Source: Kitasatospora sp. GAS204B (GTDB lineage: Bacteria > Actinomycetota > Actinomycetes > Streptomycetales > Streptomycetaceae). Taken from it: a stretch of DNA of 64,000 nt. The DNA lies in contig NZ_JARZAG010000022.1 in NCBI RefSeq assembly GCF_029892155.1, positions 98,048-162,047 on the forward strand, read 5' to 3'. Within the stretch, counting starts at the first letter, position 1; each line of letters starts with the position of its first letter. The position numbers and the translations under genes were made by a program. A model generated the notes under the pieces. It saw only the letters and a program-made list of their open reading frames with translations, was not told the origin of the DNA and ran no database searches. This document shows positions 1-9,616 of this stretch, in pieces.

Positions 1-1
1 G

Positions 2-2551
2 CTGCTCAAACCGCTGGCGAAGGCGCTGGCCGACGGCGACACCGTACACGCGGTCGTGCTGGGCTCGGCGGTCACCAACGACGGTGCGGGCCGGGCCGGT
101 TTCGCGGCTCCGGGCATCGCGGGCCAGCGGGACGCGGTGCTCGGCGCGCTGGCCGCCGCCGGGGTCGGCGCCGACACGCTCAGCTACCTGGAGGCGCACG
201 GCACCGGCACCCTCAAGGGCGATCCGATCGAATTCGCCGCGCTCACCGAGGCGTTCCGCCGGCACACCGACCGCGTCGGCCACTGCGCGCTCGGCTCCAC
301 CAAGCCCGCCATCGGGCATCTGGACAGCGCGGCGGGCCTGGCGGGACTGATCAAGGCCATCCTGGTGCTGCGGCACGGCATCGTCCCGCCGCTGGCGAAC
401 TTCACCTGTCCCAACCCGCGACTGGACCTCGAGCGGAGCCCGTTCACGCTGCCCCGGCGCGCCATGCCATGGCCGGTGGACGCCCACCCGCGACGGGCGG
501 GCGTGCACGCCATCGGCCTGGGCGGCACCAACGCGCACGTGATCCTGGAACAGGCCCCGCCGGTTCCCGCGCGGCCCCCGGGCGCGCCGGTTCCGGCGCT
601 GCTGCCACTGTCGGCGCAGAGCCCCACCGCACTGGAGCAGAGCGCCCGTTCACTCCGCGCGGAGCTGCTGCGGCACCCGGCGTCGCACCCGGCCGATCTG
701 CTGACGACGACCGCACTCGGGCGCCGCCACCTGCGCCACCGGCTGGTCCTCACCGTGCCCGCCGACGGGTGGGCCGGCGCGCTCGACGCGTTCCTGGCGG
801 ATCCGCGCGGCGCCGAGCCGCCCGCCACCGGGTACGGGTACCGCAGGCCGCCCGCCGCCGGGTACCGGACCGGGACGGTGACGGCCCCGGTCACGCCCGC
901 TTTCGTCTTCAGCGGTCAGGGCGGCGGCCGACCCGGGATGGCCGGCGCGCTCGCCGCCCGGTTCCCGGTGGTGGCCGAGGTCCTCGAGGAGTGCGCCCGG
1001 ATCCATCAACAGGAGACCGGCCGGCGGTACTTCCTCGACCGGCTGGTGTCCGGCACGGACCGTGCGCCGTGGGACACCGCCTTCGCCCAGCCGGCGATCT
1101 TCGCGCTGCAGGTCGCGCAGGCCGAACTCTGGCGGCAGCTCGGCGTGTTACCGGCCGCAGTGGCCGGGCACAGTGTCGGGGAGTACGCGGCCCTGTGCGT
1201 CGCGGGAGCGCTCTCGTTGGCGGACGGCATGCGGTTGACCTGCCGGCGGGGCCGGCTGATGCAGCGGACCGAACCCGGCGCGATGCTCGCCGTGTTCGCC
1301 TCGCGCGAGCGGGTCGGGCAGCTCATCGCCGCCGTCGGCGCCGCCGAAGCCGGGGCCGGGGCCGGGGCTGCCCGCGCGGACCGGCGCCTCGAACTCGCCG
1401 TCTCCAACGGGCCCGCGCAGCATGTCGTGGCGGGACGCCCGGTGGCGGTGGCGGCGGCGCGGGCCTGGCTGGCCGAGCACGGGGAAGCGGACGAGCCACT
1501 CCCGGTCGATCGGGCCTTCCACTCGGCCCTGCTCGACCCGATCCTCGACGAGTTGCGCGCCGCCGCCGAGCAGGTGCGGCTTCGGCCGGTGGAGCTGGAG
1601 TTCGTCAGCGGACTGGACGGTACGGCGCACCCGGTGGGCTGGCTGCCGGACGCCGACCACCTGGTCCGGCAGGCTCGGCAGCCGGTCGAGTTCCATGCGG
1701 TGCTGCGCACGCTGGCACCGGCCGGTCCGCTGGTCGAGCTGGGGCCCGGCGCGACGTTGACCGGCCTGGCCCGCCACGCGCTGCCCGATCGCACCCGCTG
1801 CGTGCCGACCCAGGGCCACGGCGGCGACCTGGACGGTCTCTGGTTGGCGGTGGCCCAACTGCACTGCGCCGGCGTGGACATCGACTGGGCGGCCGTGCTG
1901 GACGGCTCCGCCGGGCGGCGGATCCCGCTGCCCGGGTACCCGTTCCAGCATCGGTCGTACTGGATCGGTCCGCCGCCGCACCAGGGTCTGCCGCCGCACA
2001 CCGGTCTGCCGCACACCGGTCTGCCGCACCCCGGCCCGGCAGTGGACCGCGTACCCGCACACCAACGCACCATGGAGGACGGCATGACCGAACAGGCGAT
2101 ACTCAAGCGGGTACTTGAGCTCACCGCGGCCCACCTCGGTTACCGCGTCGAGGAACTGGACGCCGGGCGGACCTTCGTCGGCCTCGGTGCCGACTCGCTC
2201 CAACTCATCGGTATGCTACGGCAGTTGGAGGGCGAGTTCGGGGCCAGGATCGCGGTCCGGGAGATCCTGGAGGAGGCCGGCACACCGGAACTGACGGCCC
2301 ATCTGATAGCCGAGCGGACCGGGCAGGTGAGCACGGAACCCGCAGCAGTACCCATACCCATACCCGCAGCCGCGCCCGCAGCCGCGGCGACGGCTCAGGA
2401 GCGCGAGACCCCGGCCGCCGCCGAGTACGCGAGCCGGGCCGAACTCGCCGAGCTCAACCGTCAGATCACGCTGCTCGCCGAGACGCAGGCGGCCATGCTC
2501 AGCCAACTCTCCGACGCGGTCGCACTGCTCACCGCCGAGCGCGGCCGATGA
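2..2551 (+). CDS. Type I polyketide synthase, KS(partial)-AT-ACP, 5' end outside window
   Basis: This is the C-terminal part of a modular PKS; the frame is open from base 2, so the true start lies upstream. Visible in order are the second half of a ketosynthase (EAHGTGT His motif near nt 191-211, then GSTKPAIGHLDSAAG), an acyltransferase (GHSVGEY; AFHS near nt 1516, the type usually linked to malonyl-CoA) and an ACP (LGADSLQ, phosphopantetheine Ser near nt 2192). A C-terminal coiled segment rich in Ala/Leu/Gln could be a docking helix. No KR, DH or ER separates AT from ACP, so a beta-keto thioester should leave this module, which is what the aminotransferase in the next protein needs. The AT-ACP linker carries a short GLPPHTGLPHTGLPH repeat. 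The stop overlaps the next start (ATGA). Confidence 0.95.
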   Translation: MLKPLAKALADGDTVHAVVLGSAVTNDGAGRAGFAAPGIAGQRDAVLGALAAAGVGADTLSYLEAHGTGTLKGDPIEFAALTEAFRRHTDRVGHCALGSTKPAIGHLDSAAGLAGLIKAILVLRHGIVPPLANFTCPNPRLDLERSPFTLPRRAMPWPVDAHPRRAGVHAIGLGGTNAHVILEQAPPVPARPPGAPVPALLPLSAQSPTALEQSARSLRAELLRHPASHPADLLTTTALGRRHLRHRLVLTVPADGWAGALDAFLADPRGAEPPATGYGYRRPPAAGYRTGTVTAPVTPAFVFSGQGGGRPGMAGALAARFPVVAEVLEECARIHQQETGRRYFLDRLVSGTDRAPWDTAFAQPAIFALQVAQAELWRQLGVLPAAVAGHSVGEYAALCVAGALSLADGMRLTCRRGRLMQRTEPGAMLAVFASRERVGQLIAAVGAAEAGAGAGAARADRRLELAVSNGPAQHVVAGRPVAVAAARAWLAEHGEADEPLPVDRAFHSALLDPILDELRAAAEQVRLRPVELEFVSGLDGTAHPVGWLPDADHLVRQARQPVEFHAVLRTLAPAGPLVELGPGATLTGLARHALPDRTRCVPTQGHGGDLDGLWLAVAQLHCAGVDIDWAAVLDGSAGRRIPLPGYPFQHRSYWIGPPPHQGLPPHTGLPHTGLPHPGPAVDRVPAHQRTMEDGMTEQAILKRVLELTAAHLGYRVEELDAGRTFVGLGADSLQLIGMLRQLEGEFGARIAVREILEEAGTPELTAHLIAERTGQVSTEPAAVPIPIPAAAPAAAATAQERETPAAAEYASRAELAELNRQITLLAETQAAMLSQLSDAVALLTAERGR
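2084..2551 (+). other. Possible internal start giving a free ACP with docking helix
   Basis: Inside the PKS frame, an ATG at 2084 is preceded by GGAGGAC at 2074-2080, a good ribosome-binding site at normal spacing. The in-frame product would be a roughly 155-residue stand-alone ACP carrying LGADSLQ. It begins just after the repetitive linker, where an ACP would naturally start. It may be a relic of a fused separate acp gene or a genuine second product. The sequence cannot decide between these. Confidence 0.3.
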
Positions 2552-5500
2552 GCCCGAGCGCGGCGGACCGGGCCGCGGCACTCTCCCGACAGGTCACGGC
2601 GCAACTGGCGGCGGCCAAGCGGCAGCTCGCGCCCCCAAGCCCCGCTCCCGCCCACGAACCGGCCCCCGCCGTGCACGGCCCTCGAGTGACCCTGCCGCCC
2701 GGCTCCGGCATGGCCGGTGACACCGCCACCGCCACCCAGCGCGCGCACGCCGCCGAGCTCGCCCGCCGCCTGACCGAGCGCACTCGCGGGTCCAAGGAGT
2801 TGGCCCAGCGCCAGCGCGCCGTGCTCGCCGACAGCCGGGCCGTGGTCGGCTTCCGCCGCGCCACCAAGGAGACCTTGTACCCCCTGGCAGCCCGCTCGGC
2901 CCGGGGCGCGCGGCTGACCGACCTGGACGGCAACGACTACACCGACATCACCATGGGCTTCGGCGCCCTCCTCTTCGGCCACGAGCCGGAGTTCGTCACC
3001 GAGGCCGTCCAGCGCCACCTCGCCCAGGGCCTGCGGTTCGGCCCCCGGCCGGTCGAAGCCGGTGAGGTCGCCCAGCAGCTCGCCGAGCTGACCGGCCTGG
3101 AGCGGGTCGCGTTCGCCACCTCCGGCACCGAGGCCAACGCCGCCGCCATCCGGCTCGCCCGGGCCGCCACCGGACGCGACCGGATCGTCATGTTCCGCGG
3201 CTCGTACCACGGCCACCTGGACTCCGTGCTGGGCCGCCCGGGTCCGAACGGCGGGCCCGCCGTGCCGGTGTCGCCCGGCATTCCGGACAGCGCCGTGGCC
3301 GAACTGCTGGTCCTCGAATACGGCAGTCAGGAAGCCCTGGAGCGGATCGACGAGCTCGGCGACAGCATCGCCGCGGTGCTGGTCGAGCCGGTCCAGTGTC
3401 GCCATCCCGCGCTGCGCCCGGTGGAGTTCCTGCGGGCGCTGCGCGAACTCACCCGGCGCCGCGGCATCGTGCTGCTCTTCGACGAGATGCTCACCGGCCT
3501 GCGTTCCCATCCGCGCGGCGCGCAGCACCACTTCGGCGTCGTCCCCGACCTGGCCACCTACGGCAAGGCGCTCGGCAGCGGGTTCCCGATCGGCGCGATC
3601 GCCGGCCGCGCCGATATCCTGGACGGCGTGGACGGCGGCTTCTGGCAGTACGGCGACGACAGCCGTCCGGAGGTCGAGACCACCTTCTTCGGCGGCACCT
3701 ACCTGCAGCATCCGCTCTCGATGGTGGCGGCCAAGGCGGTGCTCGATCGGCTGGTCGCCGAGGGCCCGGTCCTGCAGGAGCGGCTCAACTCCCGTACCGA
3801 CGCGCTGGCCGCCGACCTGAACGCGTTCTTCCGCGAGGAGGAATTCCCGCTGGAGTTCAGCCACTTCGGGTCGATGTTCCGGTTCACCCACCGGGCCGAC
3901 CTGGAGTTGCTCCACCAGCACCTGCTGCTGCGCGGCGTCTACGTGTGGGAGTGGCGCAGCTGCTACCTCTCCACCGCCCACACCGACGGCGACCTCGAAC
4001 GGGTCTCGGACGCGGTGAAGGACTCGCTGCGCGCCCTGCGCCAGGGCGGCTTCTTCCCCACCACCCGCGTGCGTACGCGCTCGACGCCGAAGCCCGACCG
4101 TCCGCGTCCGACCCCCGAGTTCGGGGTGTACTTCTTCGGCGACCAGCCGCAGGCCGACAGCGCCCGGTCCGACAGCGCCCGGGACGGCGAGTCAGCTCCC
4201 GCCGGCTCACCGGCCGACGCCTACCAGCGGATCATCGAGACGGCCCGGTTCGCCGACGAGCGCGGCTTCAGCTCGCTCTGGATACCCGAGCGCCACTTCC
4301 ACTCCTTCGGCGGCCTCTTCCCCAACCCGTCGGTGCTGGCCGCCGCGCTGGCCCGGGAGACCAGCCGGATCAGGCTCAACGCCGGTTCCGTCGTGCTCCC
4401 GCTGCACGATCCGCTCCGGGTCGCCGAGGAGTGGTCGGTCGTCGACAACCTGTCCGGCGGGCGGGTCGGCCTCGGCTGCGCCACCGGCTGGCACGCGCAG
4501 GACTTCGCCCTGCACCCGGACCGCTTCGCACGCCGTACCGAGATCGGCCTCGCCCACCTGGAGGACGTCCGCACGCTCTGGCGCGGCGGCACCCTGCGGC
4601 GGCAGACCGGCGCCGGCCGGCCGACCGAGGTCCGCGTCCACCCCCGGCCCGTGCAGGACCTGCCGCCGATGTTCCTCGCCACCTCGGGGCGGCGGGAGTC
4701 GTACGAGGAGGCGGCCCGGCGCGATCTGGGCATCGTCACCAACCTGATGAACCAGACGGTCGCGGAACTCGCGGAGCACCTGAGCCACTACCGCAAGACC
4801 CGCGAGCAGCACGGCCTGGACCCGGACGCGGGCCGGGTCACCGTGCTGCTGCACACCTATCTCGGCGAGGACCACGCGAGCGCCCGGGCGCAGGCGCGCG
4901 AGCCGATGATCCGCTACCTGCGCTCCTCGCTGCTGCTGCGCGCCGCGGCGGGCGCGCTCGGCGGCGACCCGCGGGCGGTGGCCGAGGCGAGCGAGGAGGA
5001 CCTGGAGTACCTCTTCCGCCGGGCCTACGACCGGTACTGCGACGAGCGGGCGCTGATCGGCACGCCCGACACCTGCGCCCCGGTGGTGGAGGCACTGCGG
5101 GTGGCAGGCGTCGACGAGATCGCCGCGCTGGTCGACTTCGGCCTGCCCGCCGAGCTGATCCGCACCGGGCTGGAGCGGCTGGACGCGCTGCGCCGGGGCG
5201 AGCACGGCGCCGCATCCCGCCCGACCACCGAGCTGTCGGCACCTGGTGGGCCGCCGAACGAACTGCCCACGCCCGCACCGCTCGACGACCTCTGCGCACC
5301 CGCCACCGACGCCCAGCGCCGGCTCTGGCTCGCCTGCCAGCTGATCGGCGACCGCGCCGCCTACAACGAGATCCAGGCGGTGCGGCTGCGCGGCGCCCTC
5401 GACCGGACGGCGCTGACCGCCGCCGTGGCGGGCCTGGTGGAGCGGCACGCCGGCCTGCGGACCGTATTCCGCGCGGGCGGCGCGGACCAGACGGTCCAGC

Positions 5501-8292
5501 AGCTCGTCCGGGCCCAGCCGCGCGCCGCGCTCCAGCCGACCGACGCCCGGGGGCAGGACGCCGGGGCCGCCATCGCCGCCGCGCTGCGCGAGGAGAGCTC
5601 GCGACCCTACGACCTGGCCGAGGGCCCGCTCTTCACGCCCCGGCTGCTGATCCTCGCCGAGGACGACCACGTCCTGCTGCTGGGCCTGCACCACCTCGTC
5701 ACCGACGGGCACTCGGCCCGCCTGCTGGCCGCCGATCTCGAAGAGCTCTACACGGCCGCCGTCGAAGGCCGCCCCGCCCGCTTCGCGGCGCCCGCCGGCA
5801 GCACCCTGGACACCGTCGAACCCGCCCGGGATCCGGCCGATCTGGCCTGGTGGCGGCGGTCTCTCACGCCGCTGCCGCCGGTCCTCGCGCTGCCCACCGA
5901 CCGGCCGCGCGGCCGCCGGGTGGCGGGGCACGGTGACGCCGTCGAGCTCCGCCTGGACCGCGCCCGCGGCTTCGAGCTCCAGGAGTGGAGCGGCCGGCAG
6001 GGCGTCACCCTCTTCGCCACCCTGCTCACCGCCTGGCAGCTGGTGCTGCGCGAACGCTCGGGCCAGGACGAGTTCGTGGTCGGCTCGACCTTCGGACGGC
6101 GGGCGCCGCAGGACGCCGGCACGGTGGGCTTCCAGGCCGCCGTGCTGCCACTGCGCGTGTCGCTGACCGCGCAGACCTCGCTGACCGCCGCGGTGCGGGC
6201 CACCCGGGACGCGCTGATCGACGCGGACGGCCGTCAACACGTGGACCTGGACGCGCTGTTGGCGGAGGTCAACCCCGACCGCGGCAACCCGCGACCGCTG
6301 ATCACCGTGTCGGCGGACCTCGACACCGCGCCGCTGACCCGGCTGCGCCTGCCGGGACTGCGCGCCGAGGAGGTCGCGGGCGGCGCCTGCTCCGCGCCGC
6401 TCGAGATGGCCCTGATGGCCGTCCGGAGCAGCACCGGCTTGCGGCTGCGGATCCGCTACGACGCGGACCTCTTCGACTCCGCGACGGTGCGCGACTACCT
6501 CGGGGACCTCGACCGCGTGCTGCGGCTGATGACGGGCGACGGCGCCGCGCTGGTGCGGGACACCGCCGCCGCGCCCGCCCGGCGGCTCGCGGGGCCGACC
6601 GGCCACCAGGTGCCGGCCGGGCTGCGCGCCGTCTGGCGGTCGGTCCTGCGGCGCGACGACCTGGCCGCCGACACCGACTTCTTCGACGTCGGCGGCGATT
6701 CGATCTCGGCGATCAGGCTGGTCAACCGGGTGCGCGCGGAGCTGGGGGCCGACGTCCCGCTGGCGGACTTCTTCGCCGAGCCGACCCTGGGCGCGATGGC
6801 CCGGCAGCTGGGCGGCCCCGCAGCGACCCAGGCCACCGAGCCGCCTGCGCCACCTGAGCCGGTTGAGCCGCCTGCGCCGTCTGCGGCGTCTGCGCCGTCT
6901 GCACCGCCGGCCATCCCGGACGAGGAGCAGGTGCTCGACCGGGCCCCGGTGAGCGACCAGCAGGACCGGATGCTCGCCGGTCACTTCTCCCTGCCGCAGC
7001 CGCAGATCTGGAACGTGCCCACCACGATCCGATTCGGCGGCGCGCTGGACCTCGACGCGCTGCGCTCGGCGCTCACCGAGCTGATCAACCGTCACCAGGC
7101 GTTGCGCACCCGCTTCGTCCAGGACGAGGACGGCATCTGGTCGCAGGAGGTGCTGGCCGCGGGGCCGCTGCGCCTGCGGATCGACGACCTCAGCCGCCTG
7201 GCACCCGAGCGCCGGGCCGCCCGTGCCGACAGGACGTGCCAGGAGCTGGCCGCCGCCCCCATCGACATCACCCGGTCGACGCGGCCCCGGCTGCGGCTGC
7301 TGCGGCTCGCGCCGCAGGAATGGGTGCTGATGTTCGTGCTGCACCACATCAGCGCGGACGGCTGGGCCCATTCGGTGCTGCTCGGCGAGCTGGCCGAGCT
7401 CTACCGGGCGGCGGCGGCCGGCCTCCCGCCCGCCCTCGCCGCGCCCACCGCCCAGGCCACCGACTACGCCCGGCAGCAGCGGGCGACCCGGGATCCGCAA
7501 GCCGAGGCACGCCGGGCCGCGCACTGCGCCGCCTACCTGGCGGGCGTGCCGTGCCGGCTCGACATCCCCACCGACCGCCCCAGGACCGACCGGCTGAGCG
7601 GTGCCGGCGGCACCGTACGCGGCCTGCTCTCCGGCGAAGTCCGAAGTCGCATCGAGGAGTTCGCGACGGCACAGCGGGTCACCCCGTTCGCGGTCACGGT
7701 CGCGGCGCTCGGGGTGCACCTCGCCCGGCTCTCCGGTGAGCATGACGTGCTGCTGAGCGTCCCGTACGTCAACCGCGAGGGCGCGGACACCGAGACGCTG
7801 GTGTCGGTGACCGCCAGGGCGGTGCTGGTCCGGGTACGGATCGACCCGGCCGAGAGCGTCGCCGATCTGGTCAGCCGTACCGGCGCGGGCGCGCTGGCCG
7901 CGCTGGCGAACGTGCTGCCCACCGCGCTGATCCTGCAGGCGATGCGCGACGCCGGCGCCACCGAGGTCCCGGACCGGGTACCGAACACGCTGGCCTTCCA
8001 GAACTACACCGACACCGAGATCGAGATCCCCGGGCTCGACGTCCAAGTGGCGGATCTGGCCCCGCCGGTGGCCCGGGCGGAGCTGTGCTTCGGCCTGTCA
8101 CCGCGCCGCGATCCGCAACTCGGCTACCGGACCTTCCTGGAGTACTCGGCGGACCTGTGGGACCGGGAGTCGGCCGACGACCTGCTGGCCGGCTACGCCG
8201 CGCTGCTCGAAGACTTCTGCGCGCAACCCGCCCGTCGGGTCGCGGAGTTGATCAACCCTCACTTCACAGCCCGAGAGACGGACGCCGAATGA
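2548..8292 (+). CDS. Hybrid synthetase: PLP aminotransferase - luciferase-like monooxygenase - C - PCP - C
   Basis: The 1914-residue protein overlaps the PKS stop by 4 bp. Residues about 90-500 are a GSAM-type class III aminotransferase (LLFDEM; PLP Lys340 in TYGKALGSG). Residues about 520-890 are a luciferase-like flavin monooxygenase of the type embedded in natural-product synthetases (WIPERHFHSFGG). A condensation domain follows (HHLVTDG at 1048-1054), then a PCP (GGDSIS, Ser1385), a Pro/Ala linker and a second condensation domain (HHISADG at 1599-1605). In microginin- and puwainaphycin-type systems, an aminotransferase plus monooxygenase after a non-reducing KS-AT-ACP makes an alpha-hydroxy-beta-amino acyl group, and the same chemistry is inferred here. 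There is no adenylation domain, so the PCP must be loaded in trans. The first 60 residues look like a docking region. Confidence 0.93.
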   Translation: MSPSAADRAAALSRQVTAQLAAAKRQLAPPSPAPAHEPAPAVHGPRVTLPPGSGMAGDTATATQRAHAAELARRLTERTRGSKELAQRQRAVLADSRAVVGFRRATKETLYPLAARSARGARLTDLDGNDYTDITMGFGALLFGHEPEFVTEAVQRHLAQGLRFGPRPVEAGEVAQQLAELTGLERVAFATSGTEANAAAIRLARAATGRDRIVMFRGSYHGHLDSVLGRPGPNGGPAVPVSPGIPDSAVAELLVLEYGSQEALERIDELGDSIAAVLVEPVQCRHPALRPVEFLRALRELTRRRGIVLLFDEMLTGLRSHPRGAQHHFGVVPDLATYGKALGSGFPIGAIAGRADILDGVDGGFWQYGDDSRPEVETTFFGGTYLQHPLSMVAAKAVLDRLVAEGPVLQERLNSRTDALAADLNAFFREEEFPLEFSHFGSMFRFTHRADLELLHQHLLLRGVYVWEWRSCYLSTAHTDGDLERVSDAVKDSLRALRQGGFFPTTRVRTRSTPKPDRPRPTPEFGVYFFGDQPQADSARSDSARDGESAPAGSPADAYQRIIETARFADERGFSSLWIPERHFHSFGGLFPNPSVLAAALARETSRIRLNAGSVVLPLHDPLRVAEEWSVVDNLSGGRVGLGCATGWHAQDFALHPDRFARRTEIGLAHLEDVRTLWRGGTLRRQTGAGRPTEVRVHPRPVQDLPPMFLATSGRRESYEEAARRDLGIVTNLMNQTVAELAEHLSHYRKTREQHGLDPDAGRVTVLLHTYLGEDHASARAQAREPMIRYLRSSLLLRAAAGALGGDPRAVAEASEEDLEYLFRRAYDRYCDERALIGTPDTCAPVVEALRVAGVDEIAALVDFGLPAELIRTGLERLDALRRGEHGAASRPTTELSAPGGPPNELPTPAPLDDLCAPATDAQRRLWLACQLIGDRAAYNEIQAVRLRGALDRTALTAAVAGLVERHAGLRTVFRAGGADQTVQQLVRAQPRAALQPTDARGQDAGAAIAAALREESSRPYDLAEGPLFTPRLLILAEDDHVLLLGLHHLVTDGHSARLLAADLEELYTAAVEGRPARFAAPAGSTLDTVEPARDPADLAWWRRSLTPLPPVLALPTDRPRGRRVAGHGDAVELRLDRARGFELQEWSGRQGVTLFATLLTAWQLVLRERSGQDEFVVGSTFGRRAPQDAGTVGFQAAVLPLRVSLTAQTSLTAAVRATRDALIDADGRQHVDLDALLAEVNPDRGNPRPLITVSADLDTAPLTRLRLPGLRAEEVAGGACSAPLEMALMAVRSSTGLRLRIRYDADLFDSATVRDYLGDLDRVLRLMTGDGAALVRDTAAAPARRLAGPTGHQVPAGLRAVWRSVLRRDDLAADTDFFDVGGDSISAIRLVNRVRAELGADVPLADFFAEPTLGAMARQLGGPAATQATEPPAPPEPVEPPAPSAASAPSAPPAIPDEEQVLDRAPVSDQQDRMLAGHFSLPQPQIWNVPTTIRFGGALDLDALRSALTELINRHQALRTRFVQDEDGIWSQEVLAAGPLRLRIDDLSRLAPERRAARADRTCQELAAAPIDITRSTRPRLRLLRLAPQEWVLMFVLHHISADGWAHSVLLGELAELYRAAAAGLPPALAAPTAQATDYARQQRATRDPQAEARRAAHCAAYLAGVPCRLDIPTDRPRTDRLSGAGGTVRGLLSGEVRSRIEEFATAQRVTPFAVTVAALGVHLARLSGEHDVLLSVPYVNREGADTETLVSVTARAVLVRVRIDPAESVADLVSRTGAGALAALANVLPTALILQAMRDAGATEVPDRVPNTLAFQNYTDTEIEIPGLDVQVADLAPPVARAELCFGLSPRRDPQLGYRTFLEYSADLWDRESADDLLAGYAALLEDFCAQPARRVAELINPHFTARETDAE

Positions 8293-9596
8293 CCCTGGCC
8301 ACCGACCCCAGCCACACCGAGGACCTGCTCGCCTTCCTCAAGGACAGTTCCTCCCCCTACCACGCCGTGGCGCAGGCCGCTCGCCGCCTGGAGAAGGCCG
8401 GCTTCACCGAGTTGAGCGGGACCAAGGAGTGGACGGGCCACCACGGCGGCAGCTTCATCGCCCGCGGCGGCGCGCTGATCGCCTGGTACGTCCCCGAGGG
8501 CGCCCCCGCCCACACCCCGTTCCGGATCCTCGGCGCGCACACCGACTCCCCCAACCTGCGGGTCAAGCCGACGCCCGACACCGGCGCCGCCGGGTGGCGC
8601 CAGGTCGCCGTCGAGGTCTACGGAGGCGTGCCGCTCAACACCTGGCTCGACCGGGACCTGGGCATCTCCGGGCGGCTCACCCTGCGCAACGGCACCTCGG
8701 CCCTGGTCAAGATCGACGAACCGCTGTTCCGGGTACCGCAGTTGGCCATCCACCTGGACCGCTCGGTGAACGACGGCATGACGCTCGACCGCCAGCGCCA
8801 GACCCAGCCGATCTGGTCGCTGGGCGCCCCGGAGCAGGGCGCGCTGCTGCGCCGGATCGCGCACCAGGCCGAGCTCGACCCCGTGGAGATCCTCGGCTGG
8901 GACCTGATGCTGCACGACATCCAGGCGCCCGGCCATCTCGGCGCGGAACGCGAGTTCCTGGTCTCCTCGCGGCTGGACAACCTGGTCTCCGTGCACGCGG
9001 GCGTCGCCGCGCTGACGGCGGCCGCCGACCACTGGTCGTCGGGCACCGGCGCCGTGCACCCCCCGCTGATCCCGGTGCTCGCCGCCTTCGACCATGAGGA
9101 GGTCGGCAGCGGCTCCGAGACCGGTGCCCAGAGTCCGCTGCTGGAGCGGGTGTTGAGCCGCTCGGTGGCCGCCCGGGGCGGCCACGGCGAGGACTGGGCG
9201 CGCGCCCTGGCGGGCGCGCTCTGCGTGTCGGCCGACATGGCGCACGCGGTGCACCCCAACTACAGCGAGCGGCACGATCCGGACAACCAGCCGCTGCCCA
9301 ACGGCGGCCCCGTGGTGAAGGTCAACGTCAACCAGCGCTACGCCACCGACGGCACCGGACTGGCCGCCTTCGTGGCCGCCTGCGAGCGCGCCGAGGTGCC
9401 GTGGCAGCGCTTCGTCTCCAACAACGCGATGCCCTGCGGCACTTCGATCGGGCCGATCACGGCCGCCCGGTTGGGCGTCACGACGGTCGACGTCGGGGTG
9501 CCGGGGCTGTCCATGCACTCCGCGCGCGAGCTGGTCGGGGCCAAGGATCCCGGCTACCTGGCCCAGGCCCTCACCGAGTTCGCCACCACCAGCTGA
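8289..9596 (+). CDS. apeB: M18 family aminopeptidase (aspartyl aminopeptidase-like), in biosynthetic operon
   Basis: The 435-residue M18 metalloaminopeptidase has normal family length. The co-catalytic metal ligands look intact: GAHTDSPNLRVKP, SSRLDNL, FDHEEVGSGSETGA, SADMAHAVHPNY and a C-terminal SMHSARE His. No signal peptide is seen, so it is cytoplasmic and predicted to remove N-terminal acidic residues. The ATG at 8289 overlaps the stop of the synthetase gene (ATGA), so it is translationally coupled to it. A housekeeping peptidase between an NRPS gene and a thioesterase gene is unusual. Since the assembly line is predicted to make an aminopeptidase-inhibitor scaffold, it may be an immunity copy of the target. 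A role in trimming a leader residue from the product is the alternative. Confidence 0.92.
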   Translation: MTLATDPSHTEDLLAFLKDSSSPYHAVAQAARRLEKAGFTELSGTKEWTGHHGGSFIARGGALIAWYVPEGAPAHTPFRILGAHTDSPNLRVKPTPDTGAAGWRQVAVEVYGGVPLNTWLDRDLGISGRLTLRNGTSALVKIDEPLFRVPQLAIHLDRSVNDGMTLDRQRQTQPIWSLGAPEQGALLRRIAHQAELDPVEILGWDLMLHDIQAPGHLGAEREFLVSSRLDNLVSVHAGVAALTAAADHWSSGTGAVHPPLIPVLAAFDHEEVGSGSETGAQSPLLERVLSRSVAARGGHGEDWARALAGALCVSADMAHAVHPNYSERHDPDNQPLPNGGPVVKVNVNQRYATDGTGLAAFVAACERAEVPWQRFVSNNAMPCGTSIGPITAARLGVTTVDVGVPGLSMHSARELVGAKDPGYLAQALTEFATTS

Positions 9597-9616
9597 CGCC
9601 ATCGGAAAGACGGAAC

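Noticed and set aside
4207..8046. A 1279-codon open frame antisense to the hybrid synthetase
   Set aside because: It is a codon-position shadow typical of very GC-rich genes: Gly/Arg/Val-rich, no domain motifs, while the sense strand carries clear aminotransferase, monooxygenase and NRPS motifs.
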